In this document: positions 8,731 through 17,816 of the stretch, piece after piece
Numbering within the stretch: the first letter of the stretch is position 1
Layout of the letters: each line of letters opens with the position of its first letter
Assembly (NCBI RefSeq): GCF_902158555.1
Contig: NZ_CABGGS010000002.1
Span: 124,001 to 188,000, forward strand
From: Klebsiella spallanzanii
GTDB lineage: Bacteria; Pseudomonadota; Gammaproteobacteria; Enterobacterales; Enterobacteriaceae
DNA: 64,000 nt
Direction of reading: 5' to 3'
Position numbers and translations under genes: made by a program
The notes under the pieces: model-generated
Database searches by the model: none
Told to the model about the DNA's origin: nothing
The model's input: only the letters and a program-made list of their open reading frames with translations

Positions 8731-9723
8731 TTACTTAATCACCCTTGCCCTTGTTACCGGCGAACTCTGCCGATTCTCCCACAGCACCGTCAGGCCGCGC
8801 TGAAGCGCAATAAAGACAAACAGCAGGATCCCGATGGCGATTTTGGTCCACCATGAACTCAGGGTGCCATCGAAGTTGATGTACGTCTGAATCAGCCCCT
8901 GAATCGCCACGCCAAACAGCGTGCCCAGCACCGTCCCTACCCCACCGCTTAACAGCGTGCCGCCGATCACCACCGAAGCAATGGCATCCAGTTCAACGCC
9001 GACGCCCGCCAGCGCATAGCCTGCCTGGGTATAAATGGAGAAGACAATTCCCGCCAGCGTCGCCAGCCCGGTGGAGAGCATATAGATGCGGATCGTGGTA
9101 CTACGCGTCGAGATCCCCATCAGGTTCGCCGAAGTTGCGCTGCCGCCGATGGCGTAAACCTGATTGCCAAAGCGGGTGCGGTGAGCCATAAAAATCCCGG
9201 CGACCACCACCAGCAGCATCAGCAGCCCCATCGCGCTTAAGCGACCGCCGCCGGGGATCATCCATGCCAGGCTGGAAAGCGTGTCATAGACCGGGTGATT
9301 AATAGGAATAGACTCTTCGGAGACCAGGTAACTGACGCCGCGCAGGAAGAACATTCCGGCGAGAGTGATAATAAAAGCAGGGATCTTCAGCGCATCAATC
9401 AGCAGCCCCATAAACGCGCCAAAGGCGCAGCCCATCACCAGCACCAGCGGAAACGCCACCAGCGGCGAGATCCCCCAGAAACCGATCGCTTTGGCAAGAA
9501 ATACCCCGGTAAACGCGATCACCGATCCCACCGACAGATCGATCCCGCCGGAGAGGATCACAAAGGTCATGCCGACGGCAATGATCCCAAGGAAAGCGTT
9601 ATCGGTCAGGATATTGCAGATGACCCGCGTCGAGGCGAAGCCCGGAAACTGGGTGAGACAGTAGAGATACCCCAGCACAAATACCGCCAGGGTGATCATT
9701 AACGGTAAATTACGTTTTATCAT
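8731..9723 (-). CDS. yjfF: Galactofuranose ABC transporter, permease YjfF
   Basis: A 330-residue inner-membrane permease of the CUT2 (ribose/xylose) ABC family. Typical family segments are GMTFVILSGGIDLSVGSVIAF near residues 52-72 and VIGGTLLSGGVGTVLGTLFG near 250. It is the last gene of ytfQRT-yjfF, a high-affinity D-galactofuranose uptake system in E. coli, and pairs with YtfT as a heterodimeric channel. The start codon overlaps the end of ytfT by 14 nt, consistent with translational coupling. Confidence 0.95.
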   Translation of the reverse strand: MIKRNLPLMITLAVFVLGYLYCLTQFPGFASTRVICNILTDNAFLGIIAVGMTFVILSGGIDLSVGSVIAFTGVFLAKAIGFWGISPLVAFPLVLVMGCAFGAFMGLLIDALKIPAFIITLAGMFFLRGVSYLVSEESIPINHPVYDTLSSLAWMIPGGGRLSAMGLLMLLVVVAGIFMAHRTRFGNQVYAIGGSATSANLMGISTRSTTIRIYMLSTGLATLAGIVFSIYTQAGYALAGVGVELDAIASVVIGGTLLSGGVGTVLGTLFGVAIQGLIQTYINFDGTLSSWWTKIAIGILLFVFIALQRGLTVLWENRQSSPVTRARVIK

Positions 9724-10735
9724 GGCCGCGCATCCCCTTCAGTAAGCTGATAAAGCGCGGCGACTGGACGATCAGTACGCACAGCACCACCACGGCTTTG
9801 ACCACCTGGTTAAGCTCCGGCGGAAATCCTGACAGCAGGATCCCGGTATTCATCCCCTGGATGATCAGCGCCCCGACCACCGAGAGCAACAGGTTAAAGC
9901 GCCCGCCCATCAGCGAGCCGCCGCCGATCACCACCGCCAGAATAGCGTCCAGCTCCAGCCATAATCCGGCGTTATTGGCATCGGCACCGCGAATATCCGC
10001 CGCCACGATAATCCCGGCGATAGCGGCACAAACGCCGCTTAATACGTAGGCCAGCATCACCACGATGCGGGTATTCACCCCGGCGTTTTTCGCCGCACGG
10101 ATGTTAATGCCCACCGCTTCAATAAACATCCCCAGCGCGGTCTTGCGGGTAAACAACCAGAATAGCGCCAGCGTAACGATGGCAATGATCACTGGCGTCG
10201 GGAACAGCAGCAGAGATCCGCTGCCGAGCCAGGCCAGATGCGGGGAGTCAAAGGTCACAATTTGCCCGGAGGTAATCAATTGCGCCACCCCGCGTCCGGC
10301 GACCATCAGAATTAGCGTGGCGACGAACGGCTGGATCTTCAGTATTGCCACCAGAATCCCGTTCCACAGACCGGCCAGCGCACCGGCCGCCAGTGATGCC
10401 AGCAGCACAACCGGCAGACTGTGCCCCGCCACGGTCATCGATGCCGCCGTGGCTCCAGCAATTGCCATCACCGCGCCCACAGACAGGTCAATCCCACCGG
10501 TAGCGATAACCAGCGTCATGCCGATCGCCAGCAGGGCTACCGGCGCGGCGCGGTTCAAAATATCAATCGGGCTGCCGAACAGCCGCCCTTCCTGCAACAC
10601 TATCTGGTAGAAATGCGGAGCCACCAGGCTATCAACGACCAGCACCAACAGCAGTGCAATAATTTGCGGCATCCCTTTTGGCCAGCTAAAGCGTCGTTTT
10701 GGCTGGCCGGTTTTTGGAACAGATCGAGGCATCAT
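9710..10735 (-). CDS. ytfT: Galactofuranose ABC transporter, permease YtfT
   Basis: A 341-residue CUT2-type permease and the partner of YjfF. The family signature GMTLVIATGGIDLSVGAVMAI is near residues 72-92, and the C-terminal VVIGGGSLMGGRFNLL loop near 275 is the expected coupling region to the ATPase. It follows ytfR by 10 nt on the same strand and overlaps yjfF, as in E. coli. Confidence 0.95.
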   Translation of the reverse strand: MMPRSVPKTGQPKRRFSWPKGMPQIIALLLVLVVDSLVAPHFYQIVLQEGRLFGSPIDILNRAAPVALLAIGMTLVIATGGIDLSVGAVMAIAGATAASMTVAGHSLPVVLLASLAAGALAGLWNGILVAILKIQPFVATLILMVAGRGVAQLITSGQIVTFDSPHLAWLGSGSLLLFPTPVIIAIVTLALFWLFTRKTALGMFIEAVGINIRAAKNAGVNTRIVVMLAYVLSGVCAAIAGIIVAADIRGADANNAGLWLELDAILAVVIGGGSLMGGRFNLLLSVVGALIIQGMNTGILLSGFPPELNQVVKAVVVLCVLIVQSPRFISLLKGMRGHDKT

Positions 10736-10745
10736 CGGTTACTCC

Positions 10746-12248
10746 TTATGCCGCAATAGCGTTCATGATCGCCGGGACGGAAAGTTCGCTCAGAGCCAGC
10801 TCTGCTACCTGCTGACGATCGCGCATAATAATCACCCGATCGGCGTAACCTACCAGCTCTTCCAGCTCCGAAGAGATAACCAGCAGCGCCAGGCCATCGG
10901 CGCAGAGGGTTTCAATCAGGCGGATGATCTCCGCATGGGCACCCACGTCGATGCCGCGAGTCGGTTCATCAAGGATCAGGAACTGTGGTTTAGTCAGCAA
11001 CCAGCGGGAAAGCAGCACCTTCTGCTGATTACCGCCGGAGAGGAACTCGATCGGCTGCTCGGCGCTGGGAGTACGAATGCCCAACTGGCGAATAAAGCGC
11101 TCGGCAATCTCATTTTGCTCGCGTCGGCCAATCGGGCGCAGCCAGCCGCGCTGTGCCTGGAGCGCGAGAATAATGTTCTCCCTTACCGAAGCGGCGGCAA
11201 TAATACCGTCGGTTTTACGGTCTTCCGGGCAAAAGCCGATTCCAAGGCAGGAGGCCTGATGCGGCGATCGCAGCGTTTGCAGTTTGCCTTTGATCCACGC
11301 TTTGCCGCTATCAGCAGGTTTAATACCGAAGATCACTTCCGCGGTTTCCGTGCGTCCGGAGCCTAGCAGCCCCGCCAGTCCGACTATTTCACCGGGGCGA
11401 ACCTGCAGATTAAACGGTGCGATGGTGCCTTTTTTGCCAAAATCTTCGAAGGCAGCGACCGGTTTATCACTCAATAGAGTGCGGCCCGCTCGCTGCAGGG
11501 CGTTATGCTCCAGCTCGCGGCCGAGCATCATTTTTACCAGTTCGATTTGCGGCAGCTCACGGGTTTCCCGACAGCCGACGAAGCCGCCATTACGCAAAAC
11601 GGTGATCCGGTCGCTCACGGCATAAACCTGGTCGAGGAAATGGGTCACAAAAATCAGGCTGACGCCGCTATCGCGCAGCTGGCGCATCAGAGTAAACAAC
11701 ATCTCCACCTCCTGGGTATCCAGGCTGGCGGTAGGTTCATCAAGAATTAAGACTTTTGCTGACAGGTCGATCGCCCGACAGATAGCAACTATCTGCTGCA
11801 TCGCGACCGAAAAGCGGTTGAGCGGCTCGCGCACGTCGAGGGAAAAACCGTAGGATTCCATTAGCGCCGTGGCGCGCTTTTCCATCTCTTTGCGCCGCAG
11901 CAGGCCAAAACGACGTGGTTCACGACCAATAAACAGATTATCCGCCACCGACATATTCGGCAGCAGGTTCACTTCCTGGTAAACGGTGCCGATCCCCAAC
12001 TGCTGGGCATGGGCGGTATTCTTCGGCGAGATCTCCTGACCTTCCAGCCAGATGGCTCCGCGCTCGGCATGATAAACGCCGGTCAGCGCTTTAATCAGGG
12101 TGGATTTACCCGCGCCGTTTTCGCCTAACAGAGCCATGATTTCGCCCCGGCGCAGGCTAAAATTAACGTTATCCAGCGCCTTCACGCCGGGGAAAAATTT
12201 GCTTAGCCCTTCGGTACGAAGGATTTCCTGATGCGATTCGCCGTTCAT
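10746..12248 (-). CDS. ytfR: Galactofuranose ABC transporter, ATPase YtfR
   Basis: A 500-residue double ATPase of the sugar ABC type (RbsA/MglA-like). The first half has Walker A GENGAGKST (42-50) and Walker B LILDEPTASLD; its signature motif is degenerate (FSVAMQQ). The second half has a degenerate Walker A (GLLGSGRTE) but an intact signature (LSGGNQQK) and LILDEPTRGID. This asymmetry is normal for the family. It energises YtfT/YjfF. A hairpin- and REP-rich gap separates it from ytfQ, which may lower expression relative to the binding protein. Confidence 0.96.
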   Translation of the reverse strand: MNGESHQEILRTEGLSKFFPGVKALDNVNFSLRRGEIMALLGENGAGKSTLIKALTGVYHAERGAIWLEGQEISPKNTAHAQQLGIGTVYQEVNLLPNMSVADNLFIGREPRRFGLLRRKEMEKRATALMESYGFSLDVREPLNRFSVAMQQIVAICRAIDLSAKVLILDEPTASLDTQEVEMLFTLMRQLRDSGVSLIFVTHFLDQVYAVSDRITVLRNGGFVGCRETRELPQIELVKMMLGRELEHNALQRAGRTLLSDKPVAAFEDFGKKGTIAPFNLQVRPGEIVGLAGLLGSGRTETAEVIFGIKPADSGKAWIKGKLQTLRSPHQASCLGIGFCPEDRKTDGIIAAASVRENIILALQAQRGWLRPIGRREQNEIAERFIRQLGIRTPSAEQPIEFLSGGNQQKVLLSRWLLTKPQFLILDEPTRGIDVGAHAEIIRLIETLCADGLALLVISSELEELVGYADRVIIMRDRQQVAELALSELSVPAIMNAIAA

Positions 12249-12257
12249 GCTCTCCCC

Positions 12258-12390
12258 TCACCTTTGCCCTCTCCCCGACGGGGGGAGAGGGAGCTCAGCC
12301 GTGCTTTAGCAACCGGGGAAATCCCGGAGGCGGCGCTGCGCGCCTGTCCGGACTACCCGATCCGCAGACGGCGGTGAACCTGCAATTCGC
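12258..12390. repeat. Hairpin and REP-type repeats between ytfQ and ytfR
   Basis: The gap holds a strong G+C-rich stem (ccctctcccc 12267-12276, ggggagaggg 12282-12291) followed by REP-like units (cccggaggcggcgctgcgcgcctgtccgg near 12324-12352). Such intra-operon repeats commonly stabilise the upstream message, here that of the periplasmic binding protein; that role is inference. Confidence 0.7.
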
Positions 12391-12393
12391 TAC

Positions 12394-13350
12394 TCAGTAG
12401 CCCATATTTTTCTTCTTCTCTAACTCTTCTTTCGCCGTATCCGGTAAATAGAGCGTCGATTTGGTGATGGTCACTTTCTCCGGCAGAGTGCCGTCTTTTT
12501 TGTATTTCTCCAGCGCGTCAAACGCCGGGCCGGCCATATTTGGCGTCAGCTCTACGCTGGCGTTCGCTTCACCAGCCATCATCGCTTTATAGATATCCGG
12601 CACGCCGTCGATAGAACCGGTCAGAATATCTTTGCCCGGCTTCAGCCCGGCCTCTTTAATCGCCTGAATTGCACCGATCACCATGTCGTCGTTATGGGCG
12701 TAAACCATGCAGATGTTCTTGCCGTTGTTTTCCGCTTTGATAAAGCTCTCCATCACTTCTTTGCCCTTACTGCGGGTAAAGTCACCGGACTGAGAGCGGA
12801 TAATTTTGATATTGGAAGCTTTGGAAATTGCCTCAGCAAAACCTTTCTTACGGTCAATCGCCACGCTGGCCCCAACCGTGCCCTGCAGTTCAACGACGTT
12901 ACAGGGTTTACCGTCAACGGTTTTCACCAGCCACTCGCCAATCAGCTGGCCTTCCAGCACGTTGTTGGCGGTGACGGTGGTCATGTAGAGGTCTTTATCT
13001 TTGACATCAATAGAACGATCGAGCAGGAATACCGGGATTTTGGCTTCTTTCGCTTCTTTCAGCACCGGCTCCCAGCCGGTCGCCACGACCGGTGCGATAA
13101 AGATGGCGTCAACGCCCTGTGCGATAAAGGAACGTACGGCTTTAATCTGGTTTTCCTGTTTTTGCTGAGCGTCGGCAATCTTCAGAGTGATACCGCGCTT
13201 CGCGGCTTCCTCTTTTGCGACGTTGGTTTCGGCCGCACGCCAGCCGGATTCAGAGCCGACCTGCGAAAAACCTACGGTCAGAGGGGCAGCCATGGCCATA
13301 GATGACATAGCTGCGGAAACTGCTGTGACAAGAAGTAAGCGCTTCCACAT
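12394..13350 (-). CDS. ytfQ: Galactofuranose-binding periplasmic protein
   Basis: A 318-residue periplasmic binding protein of the ribose/galactose (Peripla_BP_4) family, with a signal peptide MWKRLLLVTAVSAAMSSMAMA and a mature protein starting APLTVGFSQVG. The E. coli orthologue binds galactofuranose and delivers it to YtfRT/YjfF. The length and the ILTGSIDGVPDIYKAM segment fit the family. It is the first gene of the operon and is divergent from ppa, with 403 nt between the two starts. Confidence 0.96.
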   Translation of the reverse strand: MWKRLLLVTAVSAAMSSMAMAAPLTVGFSQVGSESGWRAAETNVAKEEAAKRGITLKIADAQQKQENQIKAVRSFIAQGVDAIFIAPVVATGWEPVLKEAKEAKIPVFLLDRSIDVKDKDLYMTTVTANNVLEGQLIGEWLVKTVDGKPCNVVELQGTVGASVAIDRKKGFAEAISKASNIKIIRSQSGDFTRSKGKEVMESFIKAENNGKNICMVYAHNDDMVIGAIQAIKEAGLKPGKDILTGSIDGVPDIYKAMMAGEANASVELTPNMAGPAFDALEKYKKDGTLPEKVTITKSTLYLPDTAKEELEKKKNMGY

Positions 13351-13416
13351 AAGAGGATCCTCGTAGGGTTATTGTTGGTTAAAACCTCACCTGCGGACAA
13401 ACTATAGACAATCGGA

Positions 13417-13439
13417 GATGTAACTGAATGCGTTACATC
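13417..13439. promoter_or_regulatory. Inverted repeat upstream of ytfQ (candidate operator)
   Basis: The arms gatgtaac and gttacatc (8 bp each, perfect) are separated by tgaatgc, 67 nt before the ytfQ start. The dyad could be an operator for a transcription factor. It does not fit the GalR/GalS consensus well, so no regulator is assigned. The rest of the ytfQ-ppa gap (13351-13753) shows no gene. Confidence 0.4.
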
Positions 13440-13707
13440 ACACTTCAAAAAAGTTAATTAGATGTTAACACGCTTAGCTCGCAGCAGTAGAGAGCCGATA
13501 AGGCTTCGCGACCTGCGCGACCCTCACCGTTTATAACGAAATTTTGCACGCTTTGAGATATCAAGCAGATGCGATGAAAACGGTTACATAATTTTATTCA
13601 GGATGCGGCTATGTTTATGGATTTTCAGGCTGTATTGCAGGAAAAAATTCGGACACCGCCCACCCGTTCTGGCGAAAAAGAAGCAAAGACATTCGATGTG
13701 AGTTGGC

Positions 13708-13713
13708 TATAAT
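13708..13713 (+). promoter_or_regulatory. Putative -10 element of ppa
   Basis: A perfect TATAAT 40 nt before the ppa start codon. No good -35 hexamer is visible at 16-18 nt, so only the -10 is called. Confidence 0.45.
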
Positions 13714-13753
13714 ACCGGGCACTTGTTTGCCATACATTTTAAAGGAAACAGAC

Positions 13754-14281
13754 ATGAGCTTACTCAACGTACCTGCGGGCAAAGATCTGCCGGAAGACAT
13801 CTACGTCGTGATCGAGATCCCGGCGAACGCAGATCCAATCAAATACGAAGTCGACAAAGAGAGCGGTGCACTGTTCGTTGACCGTTTCATGTCCACGGCG
13901 ATGTTCTATCCGTGCAACTACGGCTACATCAACCACACCCTGTCTCTGGACGGTGACCCGGTAGACGTTCTGGTCCCGACGCCGTATCCGCTGGAGCCAG
14001 GTTCTGTGATCCGCTGCCGTCCGGTTGGCGTTCTGAAAATGACCGACGAATCCGGTGAAGATGCGAAACTGGTTGCGGTACCGCACACCAAGCTGAGCAA
14101 AGAATACGATCACATCAAAGATGTGAACGACCTGCCAGACCTGCTGAAAGCGCAGATCACCCACTTCTTCGAGCACTACAAAGATCTCGAAGCGGGCAAA
14201 TGGGTAAAAGTTGACGGCTGGGACAACGCTGAAGCAGCTAAAGCTGAAATCGTTGCGTCCTTCGAGCGCGCTAAGAAGTAA
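13754..14281 (+). CDS. ppa: Inorganic pyrophosphatase
   Basis: A 175-residue family I soluble pyrophosphatase, which hydrolyses pyrophosphate and so drives biosynthetic reactions forward. The signature DGDPVDVLV (66-74) holds the Mg-binding aspartates. The ATG at 13754, with aaaggaa upstream, gives the E. coli start [18 protein letters not shown]; longer in-frame starts have no support. A terminator follows directly. Confidence 0.98.
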   Translation: MSLLNVPAGKDLPEDIYVVIEIPANADPIKYEVDKESGALFVDRFMSTAMFYPCNYGYINHTLSLDGDPVDVLVPTPYPLEPGSVIRCRPVGVLKMTDESGEDAKLVAVPHTKLSKEYDHIKDVNDLPDLLKAQITHFFEHYKDLEAGKWVKVDGWDNAEAAKAEIVASFERAKK

Positions 14282-14288
14282 TCTCTCT

Positions 14289-14316
14289 CAGGCAGGGCGT
14301 CTGCCCTGCCTGTTTG
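14289..14316 (+). terminator. Terminator after ppa
   Basis: A perfect 10-bp G+C-rich stem (caggcagggc 14289-14298, gccctgcctg 14303-14312) with loop gtct, followed by ttt. Confidence 0.8.
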
Positions 14317-14356
14317 CGGCAACGGATCGCTGCAGCCTTGCACAAGAGGGAACCTT

Positions 14357-15547
14357 GTGAAGAACACCCGCTATTTCACTCTGAATTTTACCGGATTTAC
14401 CACCGCAGCCTCTGAGAAGCAGAGCTATCTGCGCCTTGCCGCTGGCGACCACGTTTTTTATACCGATACACGTTACTTCCAGGATCCCACGCTTTTTGAG
14501 CAGCTTAAGCTCAACCAGCCGCTGCATATTGGCGCTCGCCGCCTGCCGGACGGCAGCTTCTGGATCCACTGGCTGAGCGACGGCAACGTTCTGCTCGAAC
14601 CGGCCAGGCCGTCGCTGAAAAGCAAACTATTGATGTTTTTTATCGGTACTCTGGTGTTTGCCGCCGCCGCGTATCCAACGTATTTCTTCACCACAACCTG
14701 GGTGGTTATTGTTTTTGGGATTATCGCCGCGCTGGCGCTAGTGCCTGCGCTGATGGGCATCGGCGGGCTGTTGCATCGCTTCGCACAAAAAATACACCCT
14801 GGAATGCGTGGGCTCATGGCGAGAATGAGCCTGGCACGACGCAAAGATGTTTCATTCTGCCAACCCATCTCCCCCGCCGTCAGCAGTCATATACAGCCCT
14901 TTGCCGCCGATAATCCTGTCCCGCCGCGCTTCAGCGTTGAAGAAGGGATAATCAAAAGTCTCTATTTTAAGAAGTGGTCCACTGGGGCAGGAAAAACGCA
15001 TCGCGACTATCACGGCGTACTGTTCCAGTGCAGCGCCGCACCGCTCTCCTTCTCCTGGCAAACCACCGGCACCCGGTGGGGCCTCCACCCTCTTTTTTAC
15101 CGCCGTCATCCGCCTTTTCTCGCCAAAGGCGATCGGATACTCGCCGTATATCGACGGGATAACGGCAACGTTCAGGCGCTGTATAACGGCAGCGGCGGCG
15201 GCGCTTATCTGAAAGCTCATCCGTTCTATCCCGGCGAACAGCAAATGTCGCAGATCTATAAGGTGTTTTATAGCATCGCGCTGGTCATGTTCCTGTTTAT
15301 GTTCGGCCTGGAGCTGAATGATATGCGAGCATCCGGCTGGGACGGCTGGAAACTTGCCACAGAGATGCTCGACCTGTTTTCCTTAACGTTGTTATGCATC
15401 GGCGGGGTAATCGCACTCCTCGAACTGTGCGGCCTGGCGACCCGTATGCTCTCAAGCCGCGTGGGCGACTGGATAGCGTTACAGCGTACATTTAAGCGCT
15501 ACCTCGGTCGCACCGAAGCTAACACCACGCTTCAGGAGCTGATGTAA
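14357..15547 (+). CDS. Unrecognised four-helix membrane protein (accessory cluster gene 1)
   Basis: A 396-residue protein from a GTG start with agaggg 7 nt upstream. I do not recognise the family. Residues 1-85 look like a soluble beta-rich domain. Two adjacent membrane helices (about 89-140, from LLMFFIGTLVF to ALMGIGGLL) follow, then a middle soluble domain (about 165-295) and two more helices (about 300-320 and 340-365). It is the first of five co-directional genes filling the ppa-ytfP interval, and its stop codon shares one base with the start of gene 2 (TAATG), implying translational coupling. The cluster context suggests an envelope function. Confidence 0.75.
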   Translation: MKNTRYFTLNFTGFTTAASEKQSYLRLAAGDHVFYTDTRYFQDPTLFEQLKLNQPLHIGARRLPDGSFWIHWLSDGNVLLEPARPSLKSKLLMFFIGTLVFAAAAYPTYFFTTTWVVIVFGIIAALALVPALMGIGGLLHRFAQKIHPGMRGLMARMSLARRKDVSFCQPISPAVSSHIQPFAADNPVPPRFSVEEGIIKSLYFKKWSTGAGKTHRDYHGVLFQCSAAPLSFSWQTTGTRWGLHPLFYRRHPPFLAKGDRILAVYRRDNGNVQALYNGSGGGAYLKAHPFYPGEQQMSQIYKVFYSIALVMFLFMFGLELNDMRASGWDGWKLATEMLDLFSLTLLCIGGVIALLELCGLATRMLSSRVGDWIALQRTFKRYLGRTEANTTLQELM

Positions 15548-16836
15548 TGTTCAGCACGATAAAGCGCCGGTTACTGTTTCTCGCGATAGTCACGCTGGCG
15601 GCTTTTCTGTGGTCCGCGATATTTTCGTTTAACCTCTTTCTGCCCAATATCTCGTGGCACCAGCACCAAATGAGCGGCGAGGGAAAAGAGGTTGAAGACC
15701 CAATTATCAGCAGCTTTACCAACGGTGCGCTGTTTATCAGCCACGAACAGCTGTTTACCGTCAAACGCTATGAGCTGGATAAACAACAACAGCGCGTTAT
15801 TCATCATTACAATCCGCCGCTTGAACGAATAACGCCCCTTATGCCCCAGTTGCTTAATGCCCGTCTCGTGGCAAAAGAGCAGCTGGAACGCGATATTAAA
15901 GGCCGGTATAACCGGTTTACTTCTGCCGACCGCGGGGATGACAGGTTTAACATTCCTCTGACCAGCATCATGCATCTCGATCGCCAGGGCCAGCTCCAGG
16001 CTTCCGCGCTATGGCTGGGGGATATCGACGCCCCTGTTTGCACGCGTCAGGGTGAGTGCTATCTGATTGCCGATGGGCCTTTTCACGCCAACAAGAGCGT
16101 CTGGTATAGCCCGGACGGCGGCATCAGTTGGCAGCAACTGACGCAGTGGCGCTTTCCTGAGCCAGATATGCCGTCACGCTTTTATTCCCAGAAGCTGGTC
16201 AGCGCCGAGGCTGGCAAGCTATGGCTGGCGGACCAGTACACGCTTTCCGTTTCAGAAGACCAGGGACAAAGTTGGCAAATCGCTGCCGATATTCGCCCAC
16301 TGCTAAAGCGCAACACTATCCAGTGGGACAATAGCGCAGAACAGTCTGCCAGGTTGAGCCAGCTACGCTGGTATATCGATAACCACCAGCGGCTACTGGC
16401 CGACGTCACCGTTTCGCTTCCTGAAGGCCGGGGAGAACGACGCTTTCTCTATAACGTGGTCTCGTCACAGCAGGAGCAAATTCTCGCCACCAATATCCGC
16501 GATATCGCCCGTTCGCCGCAGGGGCAAATTTTCCTGAGCAGCAGAATAAGCGCTTCTCGCTTTGGCCTGTATCGGCTAGAAGAAAACGGTACGTCGCAGT
16601 TGGTACTTGAACATATCGATCGGTTAGGGAAAATTTATGCCGGGCTTAACCTGCTGGCGGTAGAAAAAGATATCGGCGACAGAACGCATCTGTATCTTTC
16701 CCGCGATGGCGACAAAAATTGGCAACGCTATAAGCTACCGGGGAAAAACGGGGTATTTGATGGCGCTGGCGATCGGTTTATCCGTTTCCCTGAGTATTAC
16801 CGTACGTTGAACTATCAGATCGGTACATTTGAATAA
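15547..16836 (+). CDS. Membrane-anchored BNR/Asp-box beta-propeller-like protein (cluster gene 2)
   Basis: A 429-residue protein with one N-terminal membrane anchor (about residues 9-32), so the rest is predicted to be periplasmic. Three Asp-box-like motifs are visible: S188-P-D-G-G-I-S-W195, S236-E-D-Q-G-Q-S-W243 and S385-R-D-G-D-K-N-W392. These occur in sialidase/sortilin-type beta-propellers. Cys165 and Cys171 lie close enough to form a disulphide. The binding partner is unknown; a periplasmic immunity-type or sensor role is possible but not shown. It is coupled to gene 1 by a one-base overlap. Confidence 0.75.
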   Translation: MFSTIKRRLLFLAIVTLAAFLWSAIFSFNLFLPNISWHQHQMSGEGKEVEDPIISSFTNGALFISHEQLFTVKRYELDKQQQRVIHHYNPPLERITPLMPQLLNARLVAKEQLERDIKGRYNRFTSADRGDDRFNIPLTSIMHLDRQGQLQASALWLGDIDAPVCTRQGECYLIADGPFHANKSVWYSPDGGISWQQLTQWRFPEPDMPSRFYSQKLVSAEAGKLWLADQYTLSVSEDQGQSWQIAADIRPLLKRNTIQWDNSAEQSARLSQLRWYIDNHQRLLADVTVSLPEGRGERRFLYNVVSSQQEQILATNIRDIARSPQGQIFLSSRISASRFGLYRLEENGTSQLVLEHIDRLGKIYAGLNLLAVEKDIGDRTHLYLSRDGDKNWQRYKLPGKNGVFDGAGDRFIRFPEYYRTLNYQIGTFE

Positions 16837-16880
16837 CCTGCCTGTCCCTATTTACGGAGAGTTGAGCAAAAGGAGATTTC

Positions 16881-17813
16881 ATGGCTCAGAGAACAATAGC
16901 TATAACACTACCGGTATTTATTGCCCTGACGCTATTGCCGGGACATGTCAGCGCCGGGGCGCCCTTAACACAGGGTGAATTAAAGCAAATAAGCCGGGAA
17001 GATGATGATTTCGACGATCGCACAGAAAAGACCATTATCGCCGGACCCGCAACGATTTCATTAAATGAGATTGCTGTACTAAATTTACCAGAAAATTATA
17101 TTTATGCTGAAGAGATAAAAACCTACGGCAAGCCGCTGAAAAACATCTCAGAATTCAGATGCACCAGATATATATCACCACGCTATGGCAGTAAGAACCG
17201 GTTATGTATAAAAATTGCCAACGTCGGTTATTTAAGGCTATCGGACGATCTTTCTCTTTTGAAGGACAGGGCTGAACAGCTACAGCTGCGAATTCCACCG
17301 AAGCATACCTGGCCCTTTCCTGAAACGATCGATTTTAACTGGCTACAGCTGCCTGATTACAATAAACAAAATCATACCTTATCCTGGGCGTATCGCTATG
17401 TGTACGACAACAAAACTAAAGAGTATGAGCGCCCGGAAAGCTTCACCGATCAAGAGATAAGCGCGGTCATGTTTGGCCAACGGCACATCATCTGGCTGAC
17501 CAATGGCGATTACTATGGCGCGGAGAAACTCCAGCCGCAACTGGTCGATTGGATGAACAGAATAACCTTTAATACTGCTTATCAATATCAGGAAAATCAG
17601 GTTCCCTCCTGTGGCGATCTGCCGCCGGGCGATAGCGCGCTGGAAGGCCTCGCATACGACTATTCCGCCGATCCGAAACGCTGCTTCCCTTACCCGCTGG
17701 AGTATTTAATTAATGGTTTGCCTGAGTATACCGATGGCAATAAGAACATTTTTGATTTTATTTCCCGGGTACGAATGGCAAGAAAAGCCGTATGGATTAA
17801 ACAGAGCTACTAA
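16881..17813 (+). CDS. Secreted protein with DUF2167-like segments (cluster gene 3)
   Basis: A 310-residue protein with a signal peptide (residues 1 to about 25, ending GHVSAG) and an aaggag ribosome-binding site. The segment starting TIIAGPATISLNEIAVLNLP (about residues 50-70) and the later LPDYNKQNHTLSWAYRY resemble the beginning and middle of DUF2167 proteins. The C-terminal membrane helices typical of that family are not seen, so this would be a soluble or divergent member. It has two cysteines around residues 94-108 and two more around 246-266. The function is unknown. The base composition is visibly more A+T-rich than in the flanking backbone genes. Confidence 0.7.
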   Translation: MAQRTIAITLPVFIALTLLPGHVSAGAPLTQGELKQISREDDDFDDRTEKTIIAGPATISLNEIAVLNLPENYIYAEEIKTYGKPLKNISEFRCTRYISPRYGSKNRLCIKIANVGYLRLSDDLSLLKDRAEQLQLRIPPKHTWPFPETIDFNWLQLPDYNKQNHTLSWAYRYVYDNKTKEYERPESFTDQEISAVMFGQRHIIWLTNGDYYGAEKLQPQLVDWMNRITFNTAYQYQENQVPSCGDLPPGDSALEGLAYDYSADPKRCFPYPLEYLINGLPEYTDGNKNIFDFISRVRMARKAVWIKQSY

Positions 17814-17816
17814 TAT

